Assembly: GCF_000622405.1 (NCBI RefSeq)
Contig: NZ_JASF01000005.1
Coordinates: 1,488,001-1,552,000, forward strand
DNA length: 64,000 nt
Source: Sulfitobacter donghicola DSW-25 = KCTC 12864 = JCM 14565
GTDB taxonomy: Bacteria; Pseudomonadota; Alphaproteobacteria; Rhodobacterales; Rhodobacteraceae
Direction: 5' to 3'
Shown here: piece by piece, positions 43,954-52,692 of the stretch
How the letters are laid out: each line of letters begins with the position of its first letter
Position numbering within the stretch: position 1 is the first letter of the stretch
Program-made: the position numbers and the translations under genes
Notes under the pieces: generated by a model
What the model saw: the letters and a program-made list of their open reading frames with translations, nothing else
What the model was told of the DNA's origin: nothing
Databases searched by the model: none

Positions 43954-45423
43954 TTATAGGAACGCTGTTTCGTCAAAAGAGCGCAATTTCCGACTGTGAA
44001 TCCGTTCCAAAGGCATGCCACGCAGCTGTTCCATGGCGCGGATTCCGATCATCAAATGGCGCGAAACTTGGGTTTTATAGAAATCTGAGGCCATGCCAGG
44101 CAGCTTTAATTCGCCGTGCAGGGGTTTGTCGGAAACACAAAGGAGCGTGCCATAGGGGACGCGGAAGCGATAGCCGTTGGCGGCGATTGTCGCGCTTTCC
44201 ATATCCAGTGCGATGGCGCGGGATTGGCTAAGGCGCTGCACAGGGCCCGATTGGTCGCGCAATTCCCAGTTGCGGTTATCAATGGTGGCGACGGTGCCTG
44301 TGCGCATGATGCGTTTCAGCTCATACCCTTTCAGCTCGGTCACTTGGGCCACGGCATCTTCTAGGGCGATCTGGATTTCGGCCAAGGCGGGGATGGGCAC
44401 CCAAACGGGCAGGTCATCATCCAGCACGTGGTCTTCGCGCAGGTAGGCGTGGGCAAGGACAAAGTCACCCAAGGCCTGCGTGTTGCGCAGACCTGCACAG
44501 TGGCCCACCATCATCCATGCGTGGGGGCGCAGCACGGCGATGTGATCGGTCGCGGTTTTGGCGTTGGAGGGGCCAACCCCGATGTTCACCAGCGTGATGC
44601 CAGAGCCATCTGCGCGTTTGAGGTGATAGGTCGGCATCTGGGGCAGCTTGGCCACGGGGGGAATTGGGGTGTCGCCGTCTGTGATCTCTTGATTGCCGGT
44701 CGAGACAAAGGAGGTATAGCCGCTGTTTTTGTCGCGCAGCATGGCGCGGGCGTATTCCTCAAACTCGGTCACGTAGAACTGGTAGTTTGTGAACAGGACG
44801 TGGCACTGAAAGTGATCGGCATCGGTGGCGGTGTAATGGGCCAGCCGCGCCAGCGAATAATCAACGCGCTGGGCGGTGAAAGGGGCAAGGGCGGCAACGC
44901 CGTCAACGGGTTTATAGGTGCCGTTCACGATGTCATCGTTTGTGGTGCTGAGGTCAGGCACATCAAAGATGTCGCGCAGGGTAAAGCTGGCGGCGCCTTC
45001 TTGGGGGACGGTGACGCCAGTATCGCTGCCCATGGCGAAATGCACGGGAATTGGCGTGTCGGACGGGCCGATGATCACGGGCTGCCCGTGGTTTTCGATC
45101 AGCAGGCCGATTTGTTGGATGAGGTAGTTTCGAAACAGGTCTGGTCGCGTGACCGTCGTGGCATATGTGCCGGGCCCCGAGACATGGCCAAAGCTGAGGC
45201 GGGTATCGACCTGCGCATAGGATGAGGTGGTAAAACGGATTTCGGGATAAAAAGCGCGAATGCGGGACGTGGGCTGCGATTTGCTCATCGCGTTGGTGAA
45301 CTGTTCCCGCAAGAATTCGACGGCCTGCGTATAAAGCTGGGTCAGGCGGTCGACGGCCTCGGTGGCGTCGGTGAAGGCTTGGGGCTTTGGGGTGTTCGGT
45401 GTGCGTGTCTCGTCCTGCGTCAT
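43954..45423 (-). CDS. amn: AMP nucleosidase
   Basis: 489 residues from the ATG at 45423 (GGAGA upstream), the size of E. coli Amn. An N-terminal Amn domain (EAVDRLTQLYTQAVEFLREQ) precedes the nucleoside-phosphorylase-like catalytic domain (ITLVNIGVGPSNAKTATDHI, MMVGHCAGLRNTQALGDFVL, ALDMESATIAANGYRF). It splits AMP into adenine and ribose-5-phosphate. Ade, two genes upstream in the same operon, deaminates the adenine to hypoxanthine. The start lies 11 bases past the SMI1-like gene stop. Confidence 0.96.
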   Translation of the reverse strand: MTQDETRTPNTPKPQAFTDATEAVDRLTQLYTQAVEFLREQFTNAMSKSQPTSRIRAFYPEIRFTTSSYAQVDTRLSFGHVSGPGTYATTVTRPDLFRNYLIQQIGLLIENHGQPVIIGPSDTPIPVHFAMGSDTGVTVPQEGAASFTLRDIFDVPDLSTTNDDIVNGTYKPVDGVAALAPFTAQRVDYSLARLAHYTATDADHFQCHVLFTNYQFYVTEFEEYARAMLRDKNSGYTSFVSTGNQEITDGDTPIPPVAKLPQMPTYHLKRADGSGITLVNIGVGPSNAKTATDHIAVLRPHAWMMVGHCAGLRNTQALGDFVLAHAYLREDHVLDDDLPVWVPIPALAEIQIALEDAVAQVTELKGYELKRIMRTGTVATIDNRNWELRDQSGPVQRLSQSRAIALDMESATIAANGYRFRVPYGTLLCVSDKPLHGELKLPGMASDFYKTQVSRHLMIGIRAMEQLRGMPLERIHSRKLRSFDETAFL

Positions 45424-45434
45424 ATGTCTCCGTT

Positions 45435-46241
45435 TCAATTTTTCGGGGCAAATAGGGTGCCGATTTTATCCATGATAGCGTCAGAGCTGTCATCGTCGTT
45501 AATGTTAAGGGCTTCGACCGTGCGCATGAGTTCAAGCTCGTAAGCGAGGTCTGCTTCGGTGGGTTGCGGGGTTACGGATGCAATCCATTTTGCAAAGGGA
45601 TCATTGGTTTCTGTGTCGGAATATTCAGGGAAGTTAGCGATCCCCAGATCACGCGCTGTGCGCGGCATATCGAGGCCAAAGCGTTGTTTGAGAAACCCCT
45701 GCAAGGCGGTCGGCATGACGGGTTGGTCATCGGGGCCGAAATCATCCAGCGATGTCGCGCCGTGATGGTCCAATGTTGCTTGGATGGGGGTTACGTTGGT
45801 GTTTTGTAGGGAGCCGACCTCGGGGTAGCCCATGGCGAGGAACTGTAGCAGGATCAGTGGATCGTCGGTGATCAAGCCAAGGCTGTCGTGTCCGATGTGA
45901 ACAAAATGCTGTTTGCCAACCTCGTCGAGCCAGATCGCCAGCCGCCCGCCGTCACCCGATGTTTCGCCGATTTGGGCGATGCGGTTGTCGATGGCGGGGT
46001 CAGGTACGCTCCAATGACCGGTATAGCCCAAATCGGTGCCACCAAACGCAAGGTAGCTGGCAACGGGGTGGCCCAGCATTTCGGTTGGATGAACGGCTAG
46101 CCAGTGATCCGCGGGGGTGCCTGTATCGTTGATGTGGTGCCAGCCTTGATCCTCGAGCCAGTCAAAGGTTTCGACCAGTTCGGGGGCAAGGGTGATGCCG
46201 CTGGGCAAGAGGGAGGATAGGGTCTGGGCAAAGATCTTCAT
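45435..46241 (-). CDS. SMI1/KNR4-like (SUKH-type) protein between amn and ade
   Basis: 268 residues, soluble, acidic. The middle part (VASYLAFGGTDLGYTGHWSV, GGRLAIWLDEVGKQHFVHIG, then DDPLILLQFLAMGYPEVG) resembles the SMI1/KNR4 superfamily, which in bacteria includes toxin-immunity proteins and proteins of unknown role. It is clamped in a purine-salvage operon: its ATG overlaps the ade stop by four bases and amn starts 11 bases after it. This suggests a function linked to adenine salvage, not immunity. The fold call is by eye. Confidence 0.6.
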   Translation of the reverse strand: MKIFAQTLSSLLPSGITLAPELVETFDWLEDQGWHHINDTGTPADHWLAVHPTEMLGHPVASYLAFGGTDLGYTGHWSVPDPAIDNRIAQIGETSGDGGRLAIWLDEVGKQHFVHIGHDSLGLITDDPLILLQFLAMGYPEVGSLQNTNVTPIQATLDHHGATSLDDFGPDDQPVMPTALQGFLKQRFGLDMPRTARDLGIANFPEYSDTETNDPFAKWIASVTPQPTEADLAYELELMRTVEALNINDDDSSDAIMDKIGTLFAPKN

Positions 46242-48034
46242 GTTACGATCACATCCACAAATTCAAAGCTGCGCACATCGACGAGGCCTAGATCGGAAAT
46301 CCGCAGCTCTGGGATCACAACCAGTGCCAGCAGTGAATGCTGCATATAGGCGTTGTTCAGGGTGCAGCCGCAATCGCGCATGGCTTGCATCAGCGCATCG
46401 GTTTTAGCGGCAACCTCGGAGGCGGGGCTGTCGGACATGAGGCCCGCGATGGGCAGGTCGATGGTGGCCAGCGGCGCGCCGTCTTTGAACACTGTGATGC
46501 CGCCGCCAAGCTGCTTGAGGTGGTTCGCGGCGAGGGCCATGTTTTCCCCATCGGTGCCGACGACAATCATATGGTGGCTGTCATGCGCCACGGTCGAGGC
46601 CATGGCCATGTTCCCTGTATAGCCAAAGCCTGACACCAGCGCGTTGACGACCCCACCCGTGGCGCGGTGGCGTTCGACCAGCGCGATCTGGCAGACGTCC
46701 CCGTGGGAGGTCACGCGGCCTTCGGTCACGGGCAGTTCGAACTGGAGCGCGCGGGTGGGGGCCTGATTTTCCACAACGCCGATGACATTCGCGGTCACGG
46801 CATTGGCGCCAGCGGGGGCGGTGATGGTGAAATCCGCATCGCTAAGGTCGCGGGCCATGTTGACGGTTTGGCGTGCATGGGTGGGCCAGTTGTAATGCGG
46901 ACAATCAACAAGGCATTCCCCATCCTGCGCCACGATCTGCCCGCGGGCGATGACGGTTTCGATGGGCAGGGTGGACAGGTCCGATGTCAGGATCACATCT
47001 GCCCGCCGACCAGGGGTGAGCGAGCCGATATCGCGTTCCAACCCAAAGTGGGTCGCCGTGTTGATCGTGGCCATCTGGATCGCGATCAGCGGATCGCAGC
47101 CGCAGTCAATCGCGTGGCGCACGGCGCGGTTCATATGGCCATCGTTCACCAGCGTGCCAGAGTGGCAATCATCGGTGCACAGGATCATGTTGCGCGGATC
47201 AAGACCGCGTTCGGTGATCGCGGTGATCTGGCTTTCGACATCATACCAAGCCGAGCCAAGGCGGATCATGGAACGCATCCCTTGGCGCATGCGGGCGATG
47301 GCGTCTGCCTCGCAGGTGCCCTCGTGATCATCGGCGGGGCCGCCAGCAACATAGGCGGCGAAAGGGTGGCCTAGATCGGGTGAGGCATAGTGCCCGCCAA
47401 CGGTTTTGCCTGCACGTTGGGTTGCGGCGATCTCGGCCAGCATCTGGGGGTCGGCGTTGCTGACACCGGGAAAGTTCATCATCTCGCCCAAGCCAATGAT
47501 GCCGGGCCAATTCATGGCTTCGCTCACATCCTCGGCGGTGATTTCAAACCCTGTGGTTTCCATCCCCGGCGCGCTGGGCGCGCAAGAGGGCATTTGGGTG
47601 AAGATGTTGATGGGTTGCAGCAGGGCCTCATCATGCATCATGCGCACGCCCTCTAGGCCCAGCACATTGGCGATCTCATGGGGGTCGGTGAACATGCTGG
47701 TGGTGCCATGGGGGATCACGGCGCGGGCAAATTCAGCAGGGGTGAGCATGCCGCTTTCGATATGCATGTGGCCGTCACACAGGCCGGGCATCATATAGCG
47801 GCCATTGGCCTTTATGATTTGGGTGTCTGGGCCTTTGCAGTGGTCGGCAGAGGGGCCAACAAATGCGATGCGCCCACGCACAATTGCGATGTCATGATCG
47901 GCCAGTGTTTCGCGGGTGTGAACGTTTACCCAGATGCCGCCTGTGATGATCATATCGGCGGGCGCGCGGCCTGCGGCGACATTAACCAGATCGGCGGCCA
48001 CATCGGGCCATGTAGGGAATGTTGCTTGTGTCAT
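46238..48034 (-). CDS. ade: Adenine deaminase
   Basis: 598 residues of the amidohydrolase fold. MMPGLCDGHMHIESGMLTPAEFA holds the HxH metal ligands, and GTTSMFTDPHEIANVLG, GLGEMMNFPGV, CTDDCHSG and HDSHHMIVVGTDGENM are typical of the Ade family. It deaminates adenine to hypoxanthine. The stop overlaps the next gene (ATGA), and amn downstream supplies adenine from AMP, so the operon forms an AMP-to-hypoxanthine salvage route. Confidence 0.96.
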   Translation of the reverse strand: MTQATFPTWPDVAADLVNVAAGRAPADMIITGGIWVNVHTRETLADHDIAIVRGRIAFVGPSADHCKGPDTQIIKANGRYMMPGLCDGHMHIESGMLTPAEFARAVIPHGTTSMFTDPHEIANVLGLEGVRMMHDEALLQPINIFTQMPSCAPSAPGMETTGFEITAEDVSEAMNWPGIIGLGEMMNFPGVSNADPQMLAEIAATQRAGKTVGGHYASPDLGHPFAAYVAGGPADDHEGTCEADAIARMRQGMRSMIRLGSAWYDVESQITAITERGLDPRNMILCTDDCHSGTLVNDGHMNRAVRHAIDCGCDPLIAIQMATINTATHFGLERDIGSLTPGRRADVILTSDLSTLPIETVIARGQIVAQDGECLVDCPHYNWPTHARQTVNMARDLSDADFTITAPAGANAVTANVIGVVENQAPTRALQFELPVTEGRVTSHGDVCQIALVERHRATGGVVNALVSGFGYTGNMAMASTVAHDSHHMIVVGTDGENMALAANHLKQLGGGITVFKDGAPLATIDLPIAGLMSDSPASEVAAKTDALMQAMRDCGCTLNNAYMQHSLLALVVIPELRISDLGLVDVRSFEFVDVIVT

Positions 48035-48083
48035 GTCCTAATATTTCACAGGGTTTGACCATGTACAAGCAGGGGGCGAATTG

Positions 48084-48506
48084 ATGGATTATGACAAGAT
48101 CGGCGCGGAGGCGTTCGGAGAGAGCCTGCGCGGTATAGGTCTGAACCTGTTGGTGAGGGATGTGGCGGCACAAGTTACCTTTTTAGAGACTGTTTTTGAC
48201 ATGAAAGCGCATCAACCGACGGCAGATTTCGCTATCATGGTTTATGGGGGGCAAGTGTTTCAATTACATCAAGACGGCACATATCATTCGAATCCGTTGT
48301 TGGGGCTGCTGCCTGAAAATCCGCCACGCGGCGGCGGAATCGAGATTAGGCTGTATGATACCGACCCCGAAATCGCCTGCGCGGCTGCGCTGGATGCTGG
48401 CGCGACAATCCTGCAAGAACCAACAGACAAGCCGCATGGTTTGAGAGAGGCATATATCCTGTGTGAAAACGGATATGCATGGGTGCCTAGCCGCGCGTTA
48501 ATCTAA
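48084..48506 (+). CDS. Glyoxalase/VOC family protein
   Basis: 140 residues from the ATG at 48084; a TTG just before could also serve. One vicinal-oxygen-chelate module: GIGLNLLVRDVAAQVTFLET at the start, an acidic mid-part and GLREAYILCENGYAWVPS at the end. Such proteins bind a metal and act in isomerisation, dioxygenation or resistance, but the metal residues are not complete by eye and no substrate can be given. It is divergent from ade and followed by a terminator-like hairpin. Confidence 0.8.
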   Translation: MDYDKIGAEAFGESLRGIGLNLLVRDVAAQVTFLETVFDMKAHQPTADFAIMVYGGQVFQLHQDGTYHSNPLLGLLPENPPRGGGIEIRLYDTDPEIACAAALDAGATILQEPTDKPHGLREAYILCENGYAWVPSRALI

Positions 48507-48568
48507 TCCAATGATACCGCGTATAGGTTGGGTTTGTGAAACAACTTGGGCGGGGGTAATGCCCGATC

Positions 48569-48597
48569 GGCGTTAGATTTGCAAAACGCCTTTTATT
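48569..48597 (+). terminator. Terminator-like hairpin after the VOC gene
   Basis: GGCGTT (48569-48574) pairs with AACGCC (48585-48590) around a 10-base loop and is followed by TTTTATT. It lies about 60 bases past the VOC stop and 50 before the next gene. Confidence 0.5.
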
Positions 48598-48645
48598 GGG
48601 GTTATCTGGCCTGATTTAGAGAAGATAGAAAGGCGTTTCGCCCCA

Positions 48646-49896
48646 ATGAATATTCTATTTGTTCATCAAAACATGCCCGGTCAATATCGTGAGTTGGTGC
48701 AGTGGTTAGCCGAACGTGGCGAACACAAAATATATTTCCTAACGCAGCGGAAAAATGCAGCGAAAATTGAGGGTGTCGAAACGCGTGTTTACAGGCCGCA
48801 CCGCACGCCGACGAAAGATTCCTATGGCCTTAGCAAGGTTTGGGAAGAGGCAAGCGGAGCAGGCTTTGGGGCTGTGTTGGCCGCCCAGCGGATCGAGCGG
48901 GAAGACGGGTTTAAGCCCGATTTGATTGTTGGTCATGTGGGCTGGGGTGAGCTGACCTTTTTCAAGCAGATCTGGCCCGATGTCCCGATTATCGGGTTCT
49001 TTGAGTATTACTATCGCTTGCATGGCGGACCAGTGAATTTTGACAAGGAAGAGCCGGTAAACGAGCATACGCCGTTTCTGTTGCAGGCGCGCAATGTTGT
49101 ACCTGCGCTGAACCTGACAACGGTTGATCGTGCGTTAAGCCCTACAAAATGGCAGCGCGATTGTTTTCCTCCTGAAATGCACAGCAAGATTTACGTCTGC
49201 CATGACGGTATCCGGACGGACAAGTTGAAGCCTGACCCCAACGCTGAACTAAAACTGGGGCGGATTGAAAAACCAATCACTTGTGACGATGAAATTGTAA
49301 CCTATATGGCCCGCAATCTGGAACGTATGCGCGGGTTTCATCAATTTATGCGGGCGTTGCCAGATATTCTGGAGGCGCGGCCAAATGCGCGGGTTTTGAT
49401 TATCGGCGGCAATGATGTTTCCTATGGTGCCAAAAGCAAGAAACCAGGTGGTTTGCGCGGCGAGATGGAGGCAGAGGTTGGTGACCGGGTTGATTGGAGC
49501 CGTGTGCATTTTCTGGGGCAGGTCCCCTATGAGCACTATCAAAAGATCATTCAGGTCAGCAGTTGCCACATCTATATGACGATGCCTTTTGTGATGTCTT
49601 GGTCATTGCTGGAAACCATGTCGATGCAGGCCACCATTGTGGCGTCTGACGTTGAACCCGTTCGAGAGGCCGTGACACATGGCGAAACTGGGATGCTGGT
49701 TGATTTTCACGATCCGGCTGCTTTGGCAAAACAGGTGATTGATGTGTTGGCGCGCCCAGAGGATTTTGCGCATTTGGGACCAGCTGCGCGCAAGCATGTT
49801 GTCGCGGAGTATGATTTCCTGACGAAATGCCTGCCCGAGCACCTCGCAGAGATGAATGCTTTGCTGCCCGAAGACAAGCAAATCAGCAGCTCTTAA
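48646..49896 (+). CDS. Family 4 glycosyltransferase of the exopolysaccharide locus
   Basis: 416 residues with a GT-B fold. The start MNILFVHQNMPGQYRELVQW and the distinctive FFKQIWPDVPIIGFFEYYYR occur in a family of long GT4 proteins. The C-terminal half has VTYMARNLERMRGFHQFMRA and MPFVMSWSLLETMSMQATIV with the conserved glutamate. It likely adds a sugar to a lipid-linked intermediate. It is convergent with the Wza-like gene and separated by 12 bases. Donor unknown. Confidence 0.85.
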   Translation: MNILFVHQNMPGQYRELVQWLAERGEHKIYFLTQRKNAAKIEGVETRVYRPHRTPTKDSYGLSKVWEEASGAGFGAVLAAQRIEREDGFKPDLIVGHVGWGELTFFKQIWPDVPIIGFFEYYYRLHGGPVNFDKEEPVNEHTPFLLQARNVVPALNLTTVDRALSPTKWQRDCFPPEMHSKIYVCHDGIRTDKLKPDPNAELKLGRIEKPITCDDEIVTYMARNLERMRGFHQFMRALPDILEARPNARVLIIGGNDVSYGAKSKKPGGLRGEMEAEVGDRVDWSRVHFLGQVPYEHYQKIIQVSSCHIYMTMPFVMSWSLLETMSMQATIVASDVEPVREAVTHGETGMLVDFHDPAALAKQVIDVLARPEDFAHLGPAARKHVVAEYDFLTKCLPEHLAEMNALLPEDKQISSS

Positions 49897-49908
49897 ACGA
49901 GGGGCTTG

Positions 49909-51018
49909 TTAGTTCGTGGCGGTGTTGATGAGGCCGAAGGCCGATCCAATAAGCCCGACAATGGTACGAACATTTGAAACAGGGCTTTCGGTGGCTAGAA
50001 CAAGGTCACCGGAATTGATGTAGAAGTTCTTTGCCGAGAACAGGCCGTCTGATGTTGTTAGATCGATGGTGAACACCACACGTTGCTGACGTGGTCCGCG
50101 CTGGCCGGATGTAAGAGCGGATGCAGGGTATTCACGTAGAACCAGCACGCCTTTGGGGTTTGCACGCGCATCGGTGACGCCGCCGATGATCGACATAGCG
50201 TCCAGCGCCGAAATTTTGTCGCGGTTAAAGTCGAACTGGTTTTCCGAGTCAGCCGCACCCAAGGACAGGAAATAGCGGGGATCTTTTTCAACGATAACGC
50301 GGTCGCCGCCCTTTAGGCGTGTGTCCAGCTTTGGGTTATCGAAAAGGCGTTTTAGAGAGGTGCGATATGTTTTGTGACCGCGGATCAATTTAACCTGCGG
50401 ATTTGACAGCGCATCATTCACGCCACCAGCCGCTGAAATCGCTGCAAGGACCGAGAAATCCTGATCGGGTAGTTTGAGGTTCCCGGGTGATTTGACGCCG
50501 CTGACCATATCAATCGAGTTTGTGCGCCCTTCAGCCATGGTTAGCTGGACCTGCGCACCGGGGGCAACGGATTCGAGTTGGCGCTGTAGCAACAGGCGCG
50601 CGCTGTCTGGTGTTCGTTCTGCGACGCGGACCTTGCCCACGTAGGGAATAAAGATTGAGCCAGATTCAGAGACCCGTAAATTGGCCAGATTGGTATTACG
50701 CTCGCCGGGGGCCAACAAAAGAGAGTTTTCGGCGCTATCCCAGATCACGACATTCAGCGTATCGCCCGGACGAATGATCTGAGCGTTTGAGCCATGGCTA
50801 TGAGGCAGCCAACCATAGTGCCGTTCACCGGTTCGAGGCCATTCGGCGACGCTGGGCAAGAAGGCTTTTGATACGGGGTAGACGGCAAAGTCGGCTTCGG
50901 GCTCATCTGCGCCTTTGATGACTTCGGCCTGAATGGCCGCGCCCCTTGGAAGGTGGCTGCAAGCTGCTAAGCTGACGCATAGAACGGTCCAAAGGATGTA
51001 TTTGGTTAGTTTGCCCAT
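49909..51018 (-). CDS. Polysaccharide export lipoprotein (Wza/KpsD-like)
   Basis: 369 residues from the ATG at 51018; a GTG at 51027 would add three. A lipoprotein signal ends in LAAC (cysteine at about 20). The export domain (RPGDTLNVVIWDSAENSLLL, IFIPYVGKVRVAERTPDSA) and two SLBB-type repeats follow (LPDQDFSVLAAISAAGGVND, ISALDAMSIIGGVTDARANP). It should form the outer-membrane channel for exopolysaccharide. A matching Wzc-type co-polymerase is not in the window. It is divergent from the epimerase gene. Confidence 0.92.
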   Translation of the reverse strand: MGKLTKYILWTVLCVSLAACSHLPRGAAIQAEVIKGADEPEADFAVYPVSKAFLPSVAEWPRTGERHYGWLPHSHGSNAQIIRPGDTLNVVIWDSAENSLLLAPGERNTNLANLRVSESGSIFIPYVGKVRVAERTPDSARLLLQRQLESVAPGAQVQLTMAEGRTNSIDMVSGVKSPGNLKLPDQDFSVLAAISAAGGVNDALSNPQVKLIRGHKTYRTSLKRLFDNPKLDTRLKGGDRVIVEKDPRYFLSLGAADSENQFDFNRDKISALDAMSIIGGVTDARANPKGVLVLREYPASALTSGQRGPRQQRVVFTIDLTTSDGLFSAKNFYINSGDLVLATESPVSNVRTIVGLIGSAFGLINTATN

Positions 51019-51046
51019 GGTTTCCACCGCTCATTCAAAATTATTT

Positions 51047-51079
51047 AACCCGCCTGCCGCACCTTTTATCCGGCGGGTT
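51047..51079. promoter_or_regulatory. Hairpin in the divergent exopolysaccharide promoter region
   Basis: AACCCGCC (51047-51054) pairs perfectly with GGCGGGTT (51072-51079) in the roughly 100-base region between the Wza-like gene and the divergent epimerase gene. It may be an operator or part of the 5' leader of one transcript. No regulator is identified. Confidence 0.4.
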
Positions 51080-51120
51080 TGGGTTGGAAATTGTCTGAAC
51101 GCAAGATACTGCATGTTGTT

Positions 51121-51975
51121 ATGAGGTCAATCATTTCAACAAACGCAAAAGACGATTCTCGGGTACTGTTGCTTGGTGCTGGGGGGCGTTTGGGGCGAAT
51201 GCTGTGGGAAAACTGGCCTGTTGCGGGGCAATTAAAGGGCCAAAGTCGGCGAAAGCTGGAGGGTATGCTTCAGTTTGATCCGCTGAATGACCCTGAAAAG
51301 CTGGCCTCTGCTATGGCGGGTGTGGCTGCGGTTGTTTGCTTGTCTGGTGTTACGCCAGCCCATGGCAGGGCAAGTGGTGACAGCATGGACCTCAATAAAA
51401 CGCTTGCGCTGGCGGCGGTAAATTCGGCGCCTGAGGGCGTTAGGGTTTTTGTTGCGTCATCCGCGGCTGTTTATGGCGCGGCAATTGGACCACACAGTGA
51501 GGACACAAACGTTGCTCCTGTCAGCGAATATGGCGCCGCCAAACTGGCGATGGAGCAAGCCGCGCTTGCGCAGGGGCAGGGGCGAACCTGTGTTTTGCGA
51601 ATTGGAAATGTTGCTGGGGCTGATGCCATCCTTGGCGGGTGGCAAGAGGGTATGGCATTGGATGAGTTGCCAGACGGGTCAACGCCACGGCGCAGCTACA
51701 TTGGCGCGCGGTCGTTAGCGCATGTTGTTCATCGGCTTTGTTTCGCGGAAGATTTGCCGCAGATCATCAATATTGCAGCCCCTGGAGTTGTCGCTATGGG
51801 TGATTTGTTGGATGCTGCGGGCCTAGCGTGGACGCGGCGGCCCTCTGGTGATCAGACAATTCCTGAGGTTGCGTTGGAGACCAGCAGGGTTGAGCGGTTT
51901 TATTCATTTGAAGTGAACGAATGCACCCCTAAGGGGATGGTCGAGCAATTGCACAACAGTGAGGTAGAAACCTGA
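51121..51975 (+). CDS. NAD(P)-dependent epimerase/reductase
   Basis: 284 residues from the ATG at 51121; a TTG at 51079 would add 14. Rossmann start VLLLGAGGRLGRMLWENW, catalytic-type serine in FVASSAAVYG and the YxxxK pair in SEYGAAKLAMEQ mark the extended SDR family that modifies nucleotide sugars. It lies directly before the initiating sugar transferase (no gap), so it probably supplies or modifies that substrate. Exact reaction unknown. Confidence 0.8.
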   Translation: MRSIISTNAKDDSRVLLLGAGGRLGRMLWENWPVAGQLKGQSRRKLEGMLQFDPLNDPEKLASAMAGVAAVVCLSGVTPAHGRASGDSMDLNKTLALAAVNSAPEGVRVFVASSAAVYGAAIGPHSEDTNVAPVSEYGAAKLAMEQAALAQGQGRTCVLRIGNVAGADAILGGWQEGMALDELPDGSTPRRSYIGARSLAHVVHRLCFAEDLPQIINIAAPGVVAMGDLLDAAGLAWTRRPSGDQTIPEVALETSRVERFYSFEVNECTPKGMVEQLHNSEVET

Positions 51976-52587
51976 ATGACATGGCGTAAACGCATCTTTG
52001 ATTTGTTTTTCGCGAGCCTGCTTGTGCTGATATTGGGGCCGATCATTCTGTTTTTGGTTGCCTATATCTACCTTAAGCAGGGGCGTCCTTTGTTCTATGT
52101 GGCAGAGCGCATGAAAACCCCTGAGCAACCTTTTGGCCTTATCAAATTCAGGACGATGACTGTCGTAGACGAAGATCAAGGTGTTTCAGGGGCGAATAAG
52201 GCGTCGCGTGTTACGCCGTTGGGGGCCAAGTTGCGTTCAAAGCGGTTGGATGAGTTTCCCCAGCTATGGAACATTCTGAAGGGGGATTTGTCCTTTGTCG
52301 GGCCACGCCCACCTTTGCGGGAATATGTTGAACGGTTTCCAGATATTTATGGCGAGGTTCTAAAATCCAGACCGGGGGTAACGGGGCTGGCGACGATCCG
52401 GTTTCACAAGCATGAAGAGCGGCTTTTGTCTGCATGTGAGACTGCGGAGGCCACCGATGACGTCTATTGCCGCATTTGCGTGCCGCGTAAGGCGAAGCTG
52501 GATCTGATTTACCAGCGAAACCAGAATGTTTGTTATGATTTCGATCTGGTTTTCCAGACGATCGGGAACCTGTTTCGGCGGGGTTGA
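51976..52587 (+). CDS. Initiating sugar transferase (bacterial sugar transferase family)
   Basis: 203 residues: one re-entrant/membrane helix (about 7-31, FDLFFASLLVLILGPIILFL) and the catalytic domain with FGLIKFRTM, SKRLDEFPQLWNILKGDLSF and VGPRPPLREYV. This is the small monotopic PglC/WcaJ-catalytic type. It transfers a sugar phosphate to undecaprenyl phosphate and starts the exopolysaccharide repeat unit. It begins on the base after the epimerase stop. Confidence 0.94.
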   Translation: MTWRKRIFDLFFASLLVLILGPIILFLVAYIYLKQGRPLFYVAERMKTPEQPFGLIKFRTMTVVDEDQGVSGANKASRVTPLGAKLRSKRLDEFPQLWNILKGDLSFVGPRPPLREYVERFPDIYGEVLKSRPGVTGLATIRFHKHEERLLSACETAEATDDVYCRICVPRKAKLDLIYQRNQNVCYDFDLVFQTIGNLFRRG

Positions 52588-52692
52588 GCGCGGCAACAGG
52601 GCTAAAAATATCTTGGATATGCGTTTTAGCAAGAATCGGTTAGGGTTACCGATAAAGATAAAGAGTGCCGTTTCTTTGTATTAAAAGGCTTC

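Noticed and set aside
44428..45225. 265-residue open frame opposite amn
   Set aside because: Antisense shadow; amn is clear by motif and operon position.
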